Positions 20,851 through 30,940 of a stretch of DNA of 64,000 nucleotides are shown here, piece after piece. The position numbers and the translations under genes are program-made. Origin of the DNA: Prorocentrum cordatum. Its lineage: Eukaryota > Sar > Dinophyceae > Prorocentrales > Prorocentraceae. The DNA lies in assembly GCA_963575745.1 (NCBI GenBank), contig CAUYUJ010009813.1:420141-484140 (forward strand), read 5' to 3'. Position 1 is the stretch's first letter, and the number at the start of each line of letters is the position of its first letter. The notes beneath the pieces were generated by a model. That model was not told where the DNA came from, searched no databases, and was given only the letters and a program-made list of their open reading frames with translations.

Positions 20851-23800
20851 GCAGACGTGCAGCTCCATTGTCAACCCAGGCACTGCCGAGCAGTGTGGGA
20901 GAGCCGCTCTGCTTCAGCCGCACTCTGGTGTCTACTACTGCCGCCTGCACCGGGACATCCTCGCCCGCGGCGCCCCCACGTCGCGCCCGGGACAGGTGCC
21001 AACCTCCACGCCGACACTGGCGGCTGCATCGGGCGCTCCGCTGGGGGATGTCGGACCCCTGTTACCGCACCCTCACATCGGCCCACCATCTAAGCGACGG
21101 CGCCTGCGAGGAAAGCAGACCGTTCCCCCCGCGGCGCCCGCGCACCCGACCGCCGCGGCCTGCTCATGGGGGCATGGCTGCCAGCTCGCCGGCGCCATGC
21201 GGCTCGGGAGCGGATGGTTCTGCCCACGACATGCCGGCCGCGTCCGCGGAGATCAACTGGCCGTGCTTCCACTTGCCGACTACACCGACACCGGTGTGGA
21301 GCCCCACTTGGGAGGCCGCATGACAGACAAGTGCGAGATATGCGGGTCGTGCAACTTCCCCGAAGAGCGCGTCGGGCCCAACCATGGCCGTCGCCAAGGC
21401 TACTTCAGCATCTGCTGCCAACGAGGCGCTGCGCCGCACTCTGTCCTCCGACCTCAGCCACGCCCGCCCGACGTCGTCCTTCGCATCCTCTCTGGGGCCA
21501 CCTCGACGGACCGCCTTGCTCGCGACCACTTCAAACATTACAACAGTGCCTTCTCCTTCGTCTCGCACGGGGCTGACTGCTTCCACGAGCTCCGAGGAGG
21601 TGCGGGTCCTCCGGTGATCAAGTGCAGCTCGCGTAGTGCGCCTTTCCACCGACCGATCATATCCCCGCCCTACCGCCGATCTGCAGATCACCCCCCCTGC
21701 GCGATGGCCCCCTGATCGCTTCCTCCTCCGCTCGCGGCCCCCCCCAAACCCGCTCGCTGAGGTCACGGCGTCGCGCGCCACTTCTCCGGGGCCCTCATCC
21801 CGCAAAGCACGTCCGACCCTCAGTACGCTCAGCTGGACCTCTACGATCCTGCCGACGCATTGCACTTCCGAACCGCCAACCGCAGGAATGACCGCATCGA
21901 TGCAGCAGTCATGCGCGAGCTTCAAGACATGCTGGACACATTCAACCCGTACGTGCCCGTCTACCGCGCCACGCGCGATGTGCTCGAGGCGAACGGCAGG
22001 TCAGAGGTGCACATGGCGATCCAGAGCGACAAAGATCACGACGTGCGCAGGTACAACAAGCCCCGCACTTTCGAGCCGTCTATCTTGTTCGCGGGAACCG
22101 ACGGCAACTCGATCGGGCACCGCGACATTGCCGTGTGGCCTCGGGACGAAGCTCACGACGTGCACCGCATCAACGACGCATGCGAGCACCTAGACCCTTT
22201 GGCGTACCCTCTCTTGTTCCCTTACGGCGACCCCGGCTGACATTCGGGCTTACGCCTCAACTCAGCGCCGGGCCGCGCCCCACGGAAACTGACTTGCTCT
22301 GCCTTGTATGCGCGCCGTCTCATGTTGCGGGGCTACGACCCTGGCGACGACGCGGAGACACCGGACCCTTGGCCCGCGACGAACGTCGGATTACCACATT
22401 CCGCCGGCCTCTTGTTCCAGGTGTGGGTCTGCGACGCCTGGAGTCGGGCAGAATCCCAGAGACTGCGGTGGATCCGCGACCACCAGGCCGACTTGCGCGC
22501 GGAGACGCACCAGGGCATCGTTGACGCCCTCGCAGACGACACATACCAAGCCGGGACCACCAAGGTCGGAACCCGAGTCATTCTGCCAGCCACGTATTCT
22601 GGAAGCCCGCGCAACATGCTCCAGCACTACCTCGACGCCATGACGATTGTTAAACACCATGGGAAGCCAGACTACTTCATCACGATGACGGCGAACCCGG
22701 CATGGCCAGAGATTACTCGCGAGCTCCGACCAGTAGAGACGCCCAACCATCGCCCAGACATTATCTCCCGTGTTTTCAAAATGAAGCTCGATGTGCTCAT
22801 GGACCTCCTCTTTCGCCACGCTCTCGGCGTCGTCAAGGCGTACACGTGGGTGGTCAAATTCCAGAAGCGCGGGCTCCCCCACGCCCACGCTCTCATCATA
22901 GTGCGCAAGGAGGACCGACCTCTCACGCCGGACGAGCTCGACGGACGCATTGTAGCCGAGCTGCCAGACCCACAGAACCCCGCCCAAGCAGAGCTCTTGC
23001 AGCTGATCCTCACCAGCCAGATCCATGGCCCACGCGGGGCCCGAAACCCTTCTTGCCCCTGCATGGAGGACGGTCGCTGCACGAAGCGATATCCGCGGGA
23101 CTTCCAGGAGGAGACGTGCATGAATGTCCAAGGCTACCCCCTGTACCGCCGAAGGGCCCCCAGCGGGACGGCCGTTAAAAACGGCCACGTCATCGACGCC
23201 CGGGACGTCGTCCCTTACAGCCCCGTGCTGTCGCGCAAGCTGGGTTGCCACTTGAACATAGAGCACTGCGCTTCTCTCAAGTCCGTGAAATATTTCTACA
23301 AGTATATTCACAAGGGGCACGATCGCGCCGTTCTCAGCGCGCAGGCAGACGAAGTGCAGCAGTACATCGACACACGTTACGTCGGACCATCAGAATCCAC
23401 CTGGCGACTGTTGAGTTTTCCTATACAGAGGAAGTCCCACACCGCCCAGCACTTGGCGGTCCATCTGCCGGGCCTTCACCGGCTACACTTCCACGCAGGC
23501 GGCGAAGCGCAGGCGCTCAGCGACGGCAAGCACACCACATTGACAGCATGGTTCGAGCTCAACTCCGCCCCCCCCCCAGATGGACAGGCACCGGCTCCGC
23601 AGGACCTCCTCTACGTCGATGTGCCCAGGTACTTCACGTGGGACCGAGGCTCCGCGAAATGGAAACGCCGATCTGGGAAGACACCGTCGACCGACGTCCT
23701 TGGTCGTTTGCATACGTCCACGCCCGCCGAAGGCCAGCGGTGGCATCTGCACTTGCTGCTCCTGCACGTCCGCGGAACTGCGTCGCGGGACGACCTCGCT

Positions 23801-23905
23801 CCACGCATTGAAGGCGTTCCAGAAGACGCCCGCGCCCATGACTTCAGGGCTGCTTGCCAGGCGCGCGGTCTCGCTGAGACGGACGATGAGTACACAACCG
23901 CCATG
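20777..23905 (+). CDS. Helitron Rep protein, N-terminal half (zinc fingers, Helitron-like N, HUH Rep)
   Basis: Rolling-circle initiator that nicks and joins Helitron ends. All of this lies in one frame. Two zinc-knuckle-like motifs (EQCGRAALLQ..YYCRLH; CSWGHGCQ..WFCPRH) come first. Then comes the Helitron CxxC..CC finger (CEICGSCNF, SICCQRGAAP, HYNSAFSFVSHGA). After the intron at 21,624-21,761 the Helitron-like N domain follows (QYAQLDLYDPADAL to YPLLFPYGDPG). At 22,238-22,240 a TGA replaces the expected Trp codon, and the frame then continues (HSGLRLNSAPG, YARRLML). The HUH motif GLPHAHALII has its His codons at 22,880 and 22,886. The tyrosine motif KYFYKYIHKG is at about 23,288-23,317. RWHLHLLLLHVRG closes the Rep part. 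The frame is cut after TTAM by the TIR element. The start is uncertain because the frame may join the HA repeats. Confidence 0.85.
21624..21761 (+). other. GC-AG intron in the Helitron Rep gene
   Basis: Removing these 138 bp (GCAGCTCG...GCTGAG) joins GPPVIK to CHGVARHFSGALIPQ in frame, which restores the usual Helitron sequence order. The interval contains in-frame stops (including TGA at 21,713), so it cannot be coding. Donor GC, acceptor AG. Confidence 0.75.
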
Positions 23906-23938
23906 CTTCCATTGTTTTTGCGGTTGTGCGCTTATAAC
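23906..23938 (+). repeat. Left TIR of the nested element
   Basis: CTTCCATTGTTTTTGCGG, ending GCGCTTATAAC. Pairs with 40,091-40,123. The first nine bases match perfectly in inverted orientation. Confidence 0.9.
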
Positions 23939-23984
23939 AGGGTTAAGGCCCACTTACAGAATTGAGTTACGAACGACTTACACA

Positions 23985-24115
23985 AGTGCGCGCTAACTAC
24001 ATTATAAGTAATTGCTAACTCAACATAAAATGCTGTAACTTTTCGTAAGTGAATATATATTTTCCGTAACTTTTCATAACTTTTCATAACTTTTCATAAC
24101 TTTTCATAACTGTTT
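23985..24115 (+). repeat. Left subterminal repeats
   Basis: Five or more copies of TAACTTTTCATAAC/TAACTTTTCGTAAG, AT-rich in contrast to the surroundings, plus GCTAACTCAAC. Similar motifs lie inside the right end. Such subterminal arrays are often transposase-binding sites. Confidence 0.75.
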
Positions 24116-24139
24116 AAAGGGTTTTTGCAGAACCCTTTA

Positions 24140-24221
24140 AACAATGAAAAATTATGATAAGGAGGGAGAGGAGGAGGAAGAGGAGGAGGAGGAGGAGGAG
24201 GAGGAGGAGGAGGAGCAGCAG

Positions 24222-24259
<38 letters not shown>

Positions 24260-25165
24260 TAAAGGGGATGAAGAGGGAGGGAGGAGGGGGACGAGAACGA
24301 TGTTGAAAAGGGCGAAGAAGGAGGAGGGGGAGGAGGGGGAGGGAGGAAGGAGGGGGGGGAGAGGGGGAGGAGGGAGGAGGAGGAGAGGAGGAGGAAGGAG
24401 AGGAGGAAGGAGGAGGAGGAGGAGGAGGGAGAGGGGAGGAGGAGGAGGAGGAGGAGGGAGGACGGAGGAGGAGACGAGGAACCGGATGAGAGGAGGAGCG
24501 AGTAGGAGGAGGAGGAGGAGGAGGAGAAGAGGAGGAGGAGGAGGAGGAGGAGGAGGAGGAGGCATCCAAGACGGCTCAACCAGCACCCAAGATGGCTCAA
24601 GAAGCATCCGGGATGGCTCAACAGCATCCATAATGGCTCAAGAAGCATCCAAGACGACTCAAGAAACATCTAAGACGGCCCAAGAAACATCCAAGACGGC
24701 TCAAGAATCCTCAAAGACGACCCCCAGCGGGGACCGCCACTCCTCCTCCTCCTCCTCCTCCTCCTCCTCCTCCTCCTCCTCCTCCTCCTCCTCCTCCTCC
24801 TCCTCCCTCCCCTCCTCCCCCTCCTCATCCCTTCCTCCTTCTCCTGCTCCTGTCCCCCTCCTGCCCTTGATTTTCCTCCCTCCTTGGTCCTCCTCCTCCT
24901 CCTCCTCCTCCTCCTCCTCCTCCTCCTCCTCCTGCTCCTCCTCCTACCCCTCCCCCTCCTCCCCCTCCTCCTCCTCCTCCTTCTCCTCCTCCTCTTCTTG
25001 AGTTGGGATGATTATTGAGCCGTCTTGGCTGCTTCTTGAGCTTTGATGTTTCTTGAGCCGTGTTGGATGCCTCTTGAGCCATCTTGGATGTTTCTTGAGC
25101 CGTCTTGGATGCCTCTGGAGCCATCTTGGATGTTTCTTGAGCCGTCGTGGATGCCTCTTGATCCG
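24140..25165. repeat. Large foldback of microsatellite and AAGACGGCTCAAG repeats
   Basis: (GGA)n at 24,160-24,560 is followed by about 155 bp of 15-18-bp repeats (CATCCAAGACGGCTCAAG). Then (CTC)n at 24,740-25,000 is followed by the reverse complement of the same repeats (TTGAGCCGTCTTGGATG) to about 25,163. Both parts are mutually complementary, so the 1 kb could fold on itself. No gene. Confidence 0.75.
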
Positions 25166-25669
25166 CGGAGCCCCAAGATCGCTAGGGCAGGCGGCAGATT
25201 GCCGAAAGGCGTTCGAGATATTCGCATTGTTTCCGTTCTCCCCATCCTTCCCTCCCTTTCCACTCCCCGTCTTCCGTCCTCTTCCTCTTCTTGTCGTTGG
25301 GATCGTTCCCCTCGGAATCGTTCTCTTCGGAAACGCTGACCTTCGAATGTTTTCCCTGGCCCCTCTCGAAGGCCGCCCGGGCCATTTCCAGGACTCCAGG
25401 ACGAAAACCTCCAGGCCCCAGGGATGAAAAACTTTATTCCAGGAAAAACACCAGGCCCTGAGAACGATTCCACATCGCCATGAATCCCTGTGTTTTCGAA
25501 CGTTTTCGCAGCGCTCGACGTCGCAGAGACGTCGCAGACAGGGCTGACGCGCCGAAGACCAGCTTATTCAGAGTGTGGAGGGGGATGGACGGAGGAAGGA
25601 GGATTGGCTGGATTGGCTTGCTAAGAGAGAGGCAGAAAGAGAGCACGAGCAGGCAGGACCAGGATCGAC
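25166..25669. other. Downstream flank of the methyltransferase gene
   Basis: No recognisable gene. It may contain the 3' untranslated part of the minus-strand methyltransferase gene; no polyadenylation signal can be asserted. Confidence 0.4.
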
Positions 25670-27343
25670 TTAGCGATCCGCTGCCGCTGGGCGCTTCGCC
25701 GGGCTCGAGGCCACACGCCTCTTCTTGGCAGGAGAGCCGATTGCTCCTGCCCCCTTGCCCAGCGCGCGAAGCTTGACCTTGAAACTGTGCGTGGCCATGT
25801 TTGGCGTGCCGCACTTGCTGCCTGGGAGCGGGGCGGCGCCAAGATGGCCACTCGTCGCCATGGCCTGAAACAACGGCAGCACTGCTGCGCCAATTAAAAC
25901 CGAGGGGTAAGCATTCCCAGCCGCGAAACGCAACTTTCCCTCGGGCAGATGCTCTGCGATGGCATGCGGCTGGAAACCCTGGATCGCCAAGCGCTCCTTG
26001 TCGGTGAGCCAGCGGAAGACCTGGCGCTTCGTAGCGGGCATGTGCAGGTCATGCGTGCTGAGCAGGAAGGGGTGGCTCAAGCTTGTCGTCAAAGTAGGCG
26101 TCTTGTCGCACATTATCTGTGCAAAAGAAGAGTCAACCTTCCTATCCAGGGTAACGCAAGCAATCTCACCGTTCTGGAACTCCGTCTTCTGCATTTTGCG
26201 TTTCCTGATGATCCTCTCGTAGTCCCAGAGGTTGTCGCGCATGTGAGACGTAGAGATATCAGAGCGCTTGATGTTCTTCTCCGCTGGGTCCAGGAAACTT
26301 GCCAGGCTGCTCTTGCCGAGGGGGGGCAAAGCATCTGGCATCTTCTCGGCGTGCACCTTCTTCAGACAACGGAGGAAGACCCGAGTCCTTGATTGCGGCA
26401 GGCCGTAGTCATCGGCACTCAGGGTGATGATGTCCCAATGGAAGTCGGGCGCCGCGGCTTCGCACAACTCCAGGGCCTTCGGCAAGTAGGCTTGGCACCC
26501 ATTCTGTTCTTGCATGATGCCAGTGACATTCTCCAGGCACGCTGCCTGCAGGTGCTTCTTGTCGATCGAGTGTAGGATCCACTTGATGCACTGCTCGTAT
26601 ATGTTCGCTCTCGAATCGGTGCTGCTGCCATGCTTGCCATTTCCAGCCCATGGAGGGCATGGGGGTCCCCCGATGATCACCTCGGACTGGTAGACGTCTT
26701 CGAGCTTCGTCTTCATCAAGTCGCCAGTGGCAAGACCAATGCGCGGCATTGTCGAATTCTCCTCGTACGCCGTCAAGCTCTTGATGAGACCTTCGTAGCT
26801 CGCCTCGATTTCGTACACGTTCGTGCTCTCGACCTTCAGCCCAGCAGCTTCGAACACAGGCCTTGTCCCCATGATGCCGCAACAAGGGAAACTCACCCTG
26901 ATGGCTCGCTCGGGGACCTCGACTTTTTTGACCAGCTTCTCCAGCAAAGGCAGCGCTGGAAACCACAGGCGCGCGTCCTCCTGCACAGGCTCAGGAACTT
27001 GCTCTGGCTGGGGAGGCTCCTCTCTGGGCGACGACGCTCCTCCGGGCGCAAGAGTCGTAGGCATGCCAGCCTCCGGAAGGCGGGCAGAAGCAGCTTGGTG
27101 GTCAGAGGCAGCTTGGGTGTCGTCAGAGTCAGCGGCAGCCTGTCCACTTGCGAGAGAAGCGACGTCATCGATGGGGCTCCCGAGCTGGCTTGAAGCGAAC
27201 GCATGCTGAATCAGGGGCGACTTGGCACTGGGCCGTTTGAGCCTTGGGCCTGCTTCCTCTGACGCCGCGCCCATGCTATCAGCATCGCACCCAGAGGGCC
27301 GCTTTGCCAGGGTGGCAGCAGCAGCAGGGCGCCTCATTGCCAT
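25670..27343 (-). CDS. Cytosine-C5 DNA methyltransferase (motifs intact)
   Basis: 557 residues, uninterrupted. Transfers methyl from S-adenosylmethionine to cytosine C5 in DNA. Residues 1-145 are a disordered, Ala/Pro-rich tail with KRPS/KRPAAA nuclear-type basic patches at both ends of the protein. The catalytic domain starts at about 148. Motif I is SFPCCGIMGTRPVFEAAGL. Motif IV is GGPPCPPWAGNGK with catalytic Cys229. Motif VI is CLENV (271-273). Motif VIII is YGLPQSRTRVFL (317-321). A target-recognition region lies at about 345-430. The last motifs are RWLTDKERLAIQGF and GNAYPSVLIGAAVLPL (476). All are in family order, so activity is plausible. No extra chromatin domain is seen. The gene sits in a DNA transposon; transposon-borne methyltransferases are known in dinoflagellates from retrotransposons. 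Start: first ATG, 90 nt downstream of a leader relic. Confidence 0.9.
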   Translation of the reverse strand: MAMRRPAAAATLAKRPSGCDADSMGAASEEAGPRLKRPSAKSPLIQHAFASSQLGSPIDDVASLASGQAAADSDDTQAASDHQAASARLPEAGMPTTLAPGGASSPREEPPQPEQVPEPVQEDARLWFPALPLLEKLVKKVEVPERAIRVSFPCCGIMGTRPVFEAAGLKVESTNVYEIEASYEGLIKSLTAYEENSTMPRIGLATGDLMKTKLEDVYQSEVIIGGPPCPPWAGNGKHGSSTDSRANIYEQCIKWILHSIDKKHLQAACLENVTGIMQEQNGCQAYLPKALELCEAAAPDFHWDIITLSADDYGLPQSRTRVFLRCLKKVHAEKMPDALPPLGKSSLASFLDPAEKNIKRSDISTSHMRDNLWDYERIIRKRKMQKTEFQNGEIACVTLDRKVDSSFAQIMCDKTPTLTTSLSHPFLLSTHDLHMPATKRQVFRWLTDKERLAIQGFQPHAIAEHLPEGKLRFAAGNAYPSVLIGAAVLPLFQAMATSGHLGAAPLPGSKCGTPNMATHSFKVKLRALGKGAGAIGSPAKKRRVASSPAKRPAAADR

Positions 27344-27429
27344 TGGAACAACTAGCTCTGTCCACCAGCGTCCGAAGTGTAGTACAGCGACAACAGAGCT
27401 GGGGGCTCTCAGTCTGTGGCCTCAACGAC

Positions 27430-27450
27430 GATGAGCCAAAACGGCAGCGG
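27430..27450 (-). other. Spliced-leader relic upstream of the methyltransferase
   Basis: On the minus strand CCGCTGCCGTTTTGGCTCAT resembles the leader CCGTAGCCATTTTGGCTCAA, with 16 of 20 matching when aligned without gaps. It lies about 90 nt before the start codon. Confidence 0.55.
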
Positions 27451-27840
27451 GGGAGGGGGAGAGGAGGGTATGAGGGGTGAGGGGCTTGTTTGTGGGTGTT
27501 CCCCATCACCAGTGGCAACATCGAATTGTTTTGTCTTTTTGGATCGAATGAATTCCAGACTCTCTGAAGGTTTCATCGTCGCGAGTTCTACAGGGGGGGC
27601 TTTGGTTTCAACTTGCTAGGGAGGCTCTTAAGGAGACTGCTTGGCTTTGGTTTTGGGCTTCGCTCAGGGGCTCCCAAGGACCTTCGGACGTCGGACTTCT
27701 GTATAGAAAGGCCTCTCCGGAGCATTCTTCATCTCGTCCCCCAGGGAAGGCGGCCAGACATGGTTGAGCAATGTTGGGATGCTCGCGGGGTTGGCCCTAC
27801 TCGCTCGCGCCCGCCACCAAAAACGCATCCTCACGCATAG

Positions 27841-27924
<84 letters not shown>

Positions 27925-28277
27925 CAAAGAGGAGGATGGTGGTAAGGACGAGGAAGACAGGGAGGGGGGAGGAGGGGCAGGAGAAGGATAGGAGAGGTAG
28001 GAGGACGGGGGTGAACATCGTTTCTGCTTCGCTGGAATGCCCGCCGCCTCTGTTCTGAGTTTTCTCATTTTTACAACGTGGCAACAATCGTCGTGCATCA
28101 AATTCAAAGTCAGACGATCCCCTAGTCAGCCTGACAGCTACTGCCCGAAGACGCCAGCTCTATCGTGGCTCTGCCCCTCCCCCCCTGGGTGAACGATTGT
28201 GCGTACGCATGCATGTTTCGATGTGTGGTCACGCGATTAGGGGGGATAAGAGGGGGGGTGGCCGACGCTCTGCCCGA
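27451..28277. other. Spacer with (GA)n microsatellite
   Basis: 27,842-27,921 is a pure (GA)n run of about 80 bp, followed by GGA-rich sequence to about 28,000. No gene seen. Confidence 0.6.
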
Positions 28278-30780
28278 TCAAGCGATTGGCATCCGGACAT
28301 GTAGCACATTCCCACGAGCCAAACACGTGACAGTCCTCACTGTCGCAAGCGGAACTAGAAGCTTGGTTGAGCCGCCCCTGGCTTGCCAAGCAGTCCCCCC
28401 CACATGCTCGTGCAACTGTACATAGGCCCAAAACAAATCTGAGTCACATCTCCTACCTTGCACAAAGTAAATGATTCGACCTAGGCGCGTCTGCCCCTCC
28501 CACGGAAAGAGAACCCTGTCGTTTGTTCTGATCTGACCAGTTGCGTTATATGCAGCCCTACACGTCCACGCATCTGTCACAGAGGGGTCGTTCAACGCCT
28601 TGGCTGGGTAGGGGAGCTCGTGCACCACGTGTGCGGCGTCATTCAGTTTGATCTCTTTATACAAAGAGCCAGAGGCCGCCTTCTGACAGAACTTCGACAG
28701 CACGTGGTTCAGCATCGTTTTGTGAAATTTGTTGAAACACCTCGCACCAGAGCTTTTGGGGACCCTCAAGCTGCGCTCGCCAGGGAAGCACGACAGGACC
28801 TCAGCATACACAAATGCATCGAGCGATCTCTGGTCGACCACCAATCAAATCAGGAGTCAGAGCCCAGCCCCGGGAAGAAAGAGGACGGAGTGAGGGGGGC
28901 GGTCCCCCCTCATTTCTTCCCATTCCTTCCCCCCCTCTTCTCCCTACCGCCCCTCCGCTCCTCCTCCTTCTCTTGCTCCTTCTTTCCAAGCCACTTCCCC
29001 CATCCCTCTCCACCGCCCTCCTCCTGGTCCGACCAATCCCTCCTCCATCTCCTTCTGTCGAGGGCGTCGGAGCAACTCTAGGGCCCAGGCCACCCCGTGC
29101 CTTTGTATGCAATCTGGAACGTGTCCAGCGTAATGGAACTTAGGTTTCCCCACGTAGAGATCACGATATAACGTCTGGTGTTGAATGACCCAACGCTCTA
29201 GCTCTGCGTGCCGCTGAACGGCGGCATCTCCAGCCCGGAGTAGCCCGAGGATCTTGCTTAAAAGATGCAAGCAATCAACGTGTTTCTTCAGCCCCACGTG
29301 GCCTCGCAAGAACTGGTCGCTGAAACAATCCAGGGAATCTGTAGCGCGAATCACCTCCGCTGCGAAAGCTTTGATGTGGGGCTGCCCATTTTTTTTGCAA
29401 GGCCTGACTACCCGATCTTGCCAGAACGTTCTCTTCCAGGACGGGGCACAGTTTGGAAAAGTGAGTGCGTTTGTGAAGTTGTCCAGGTCTTCTAATGATA
29501 TACCATACTTGTTCAACTCCATCGCAAAGTAGTTTAACTGATATTGGGCTAAGCCCCCAGAAGAAACGTAGTTGTGCATCCAATCCCAATACACGCACAA
29601 GGGGAACCGAGTGATTTCCATTGCGCGAGGGTCCCACAAGATCCCATGCTTATGGTAGGACAGGCCAAGCCTCTTGGACGCTTCAGATAATGAAGCTTTC
29701 GTTCCGCCCAAACAGCCTTGTCTCGGGGGCCTCCAATTGCAATCGCCACTCGTCCCCCCCTCACCCCCCCACACGCCATCACCAAGTTTAGGCATATGCA
29801 GTTCTGGGTGAGGGGTGGAAAAGAAGGGACGGTGGTGATAACAATCGGGCCCCAGAACCTTGCAACCTCTCGGCCATGACAGCAAATGTTTCTGGCGTCT
29901 GGGGTACGAACTTGTCCTTCTCAAGGGACATGCAAGACAATGCGTAGGATCCCGGGGGTAGGCGTTCAGAGTGTTGTCTGTTCACGATGTTCATGCAGTG
30001 GAGGCAACACTTCACCCCTCCTGCCCCCACGACGCATCCAAGCTCTTTGAAAGCCTTCTCGTCACAAATGAGCGGTCCAAATCGTGCCGCAATAGTAAAA
30101 CTTACGTTGTCGGCTGTGAGCACCATCCCACGTTCAAAACTGCATTCCGCTGGCGAATTGGAAAAGACCCGTTTGATGATTGTGCAGAAGGCCCCTGATA
30201 TGTCACCACCTCCGACGATCGACCCTGGAAGGTCCGCTGGGCCGCCAAGCACGGCCCTCATTCGAGCGAAGTAGGATGGGCTTTTTCATTAGATAATACG
30301 TTTGTTTGAGTGAACCGCAAACAGTGCGAGGCTCTCACAGCCTGAAATCCAATGCCAAATCTCTGGAGGTTCAACATAGGGTCGTCAGATTTCGGCGAAG
30401 CCGCTTGAATAGCACATGGGCGCCCAAGAAATACACCTGTTCCTGAACCAGCTCGGGAAGTCTGTGAAGTTCCACGTTAAAGACCAGAAACTGCGGCCCT
30501 TGTCGGGCCTCTGATTGTTTCCACATTTGGCGTCATCAACATGCATAGTCATTGTCCCCGTTCGATTCCCAACATAATCTCGAAAGAATCGGGCAGCATC
30601 GCCACTACGATGTGCAATATAGTGGATGAGAGCCATAGGGTGGACAAATTCTGCTTCGAACGTATTTCCATTCTCAAGAGGCAGAGATATCGATTGAACA
30701 ACAGGTCCATAAGGGGTATCAGCCTTCGCGATCTCTTTCTGGTCCTCGTAGACAGCCTTTAGCTAAGCAGATCGTCCTTC
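28278..30780 (-). CDS. Transposase-like gene in several exon-like pieces
   Basis: Probable transposase of the TIR element. Order on the minus strand: a piece at about 30,730-30,385 (VYEDQKEIAKADTPYG; NGNTFEAEFVHPMALIHYI; RPDKGRSFWSLTWNFTDFP). Next is 30,261-29,870 (GDISGAFCTIIKRV; VLTADNVSFTIAARF; CDEKAFKELGCVVGAGG; VKCCLHCMNIVNRQ). Next is about 29,715-29,100 (ITRFPLCVYWDWMHNYVSSG; PKFHYAGHVPDC). Next is 28,844-28,278 (QRSLDAFVYAEVLS; HVVHELPYPAKAL). The alternation of strands, Asp/Glu, CxxC and a late His-rich segment suggests a DDE/RNase H-like transposase of a type common in dinoflagellates. I cannot name the superfamily. Pieces are separated by simple sequence or stops (the 28,860-29,080 gap is CT-rich), so they are exons or a decayed gene. 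The exact splice sites and start are unresolved. Confidence 0.55.
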
Positions 30781-30913
30781 AGACCCACGACTACAGGACG
30801 ATGTCACAGCGGCTGAGATACTCCCACCAGCATCCACTATGCTAGATATTGCTCTCTTCTTTAGTGCAAGCCCACCTTGCCACAAATTCGTGCGTTTGGG
30901 CACGATGAAACGC

Positions 30914-30940
30914 CTGAGCCAAAAAACTGTTTGCTACGCA
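30914..30940 (-). other. Spliced-leader relic upstream of the transposase-like gene
   Basis: Minus strand reads GCGTAGC, AAACAG, TTTTTTGGCTCAGG: the leader with a short internal insertion. Confidence 0.5.

Noticed and set aside
23906-23938. CACTA-type ends with a 3-bp target duplication (ATG)
   Set aside because: That reading would place the perfect nine-base inverted match CTTCCATTG/CAATGGAAG partly outside the element, and the ends do not begin CACTA.
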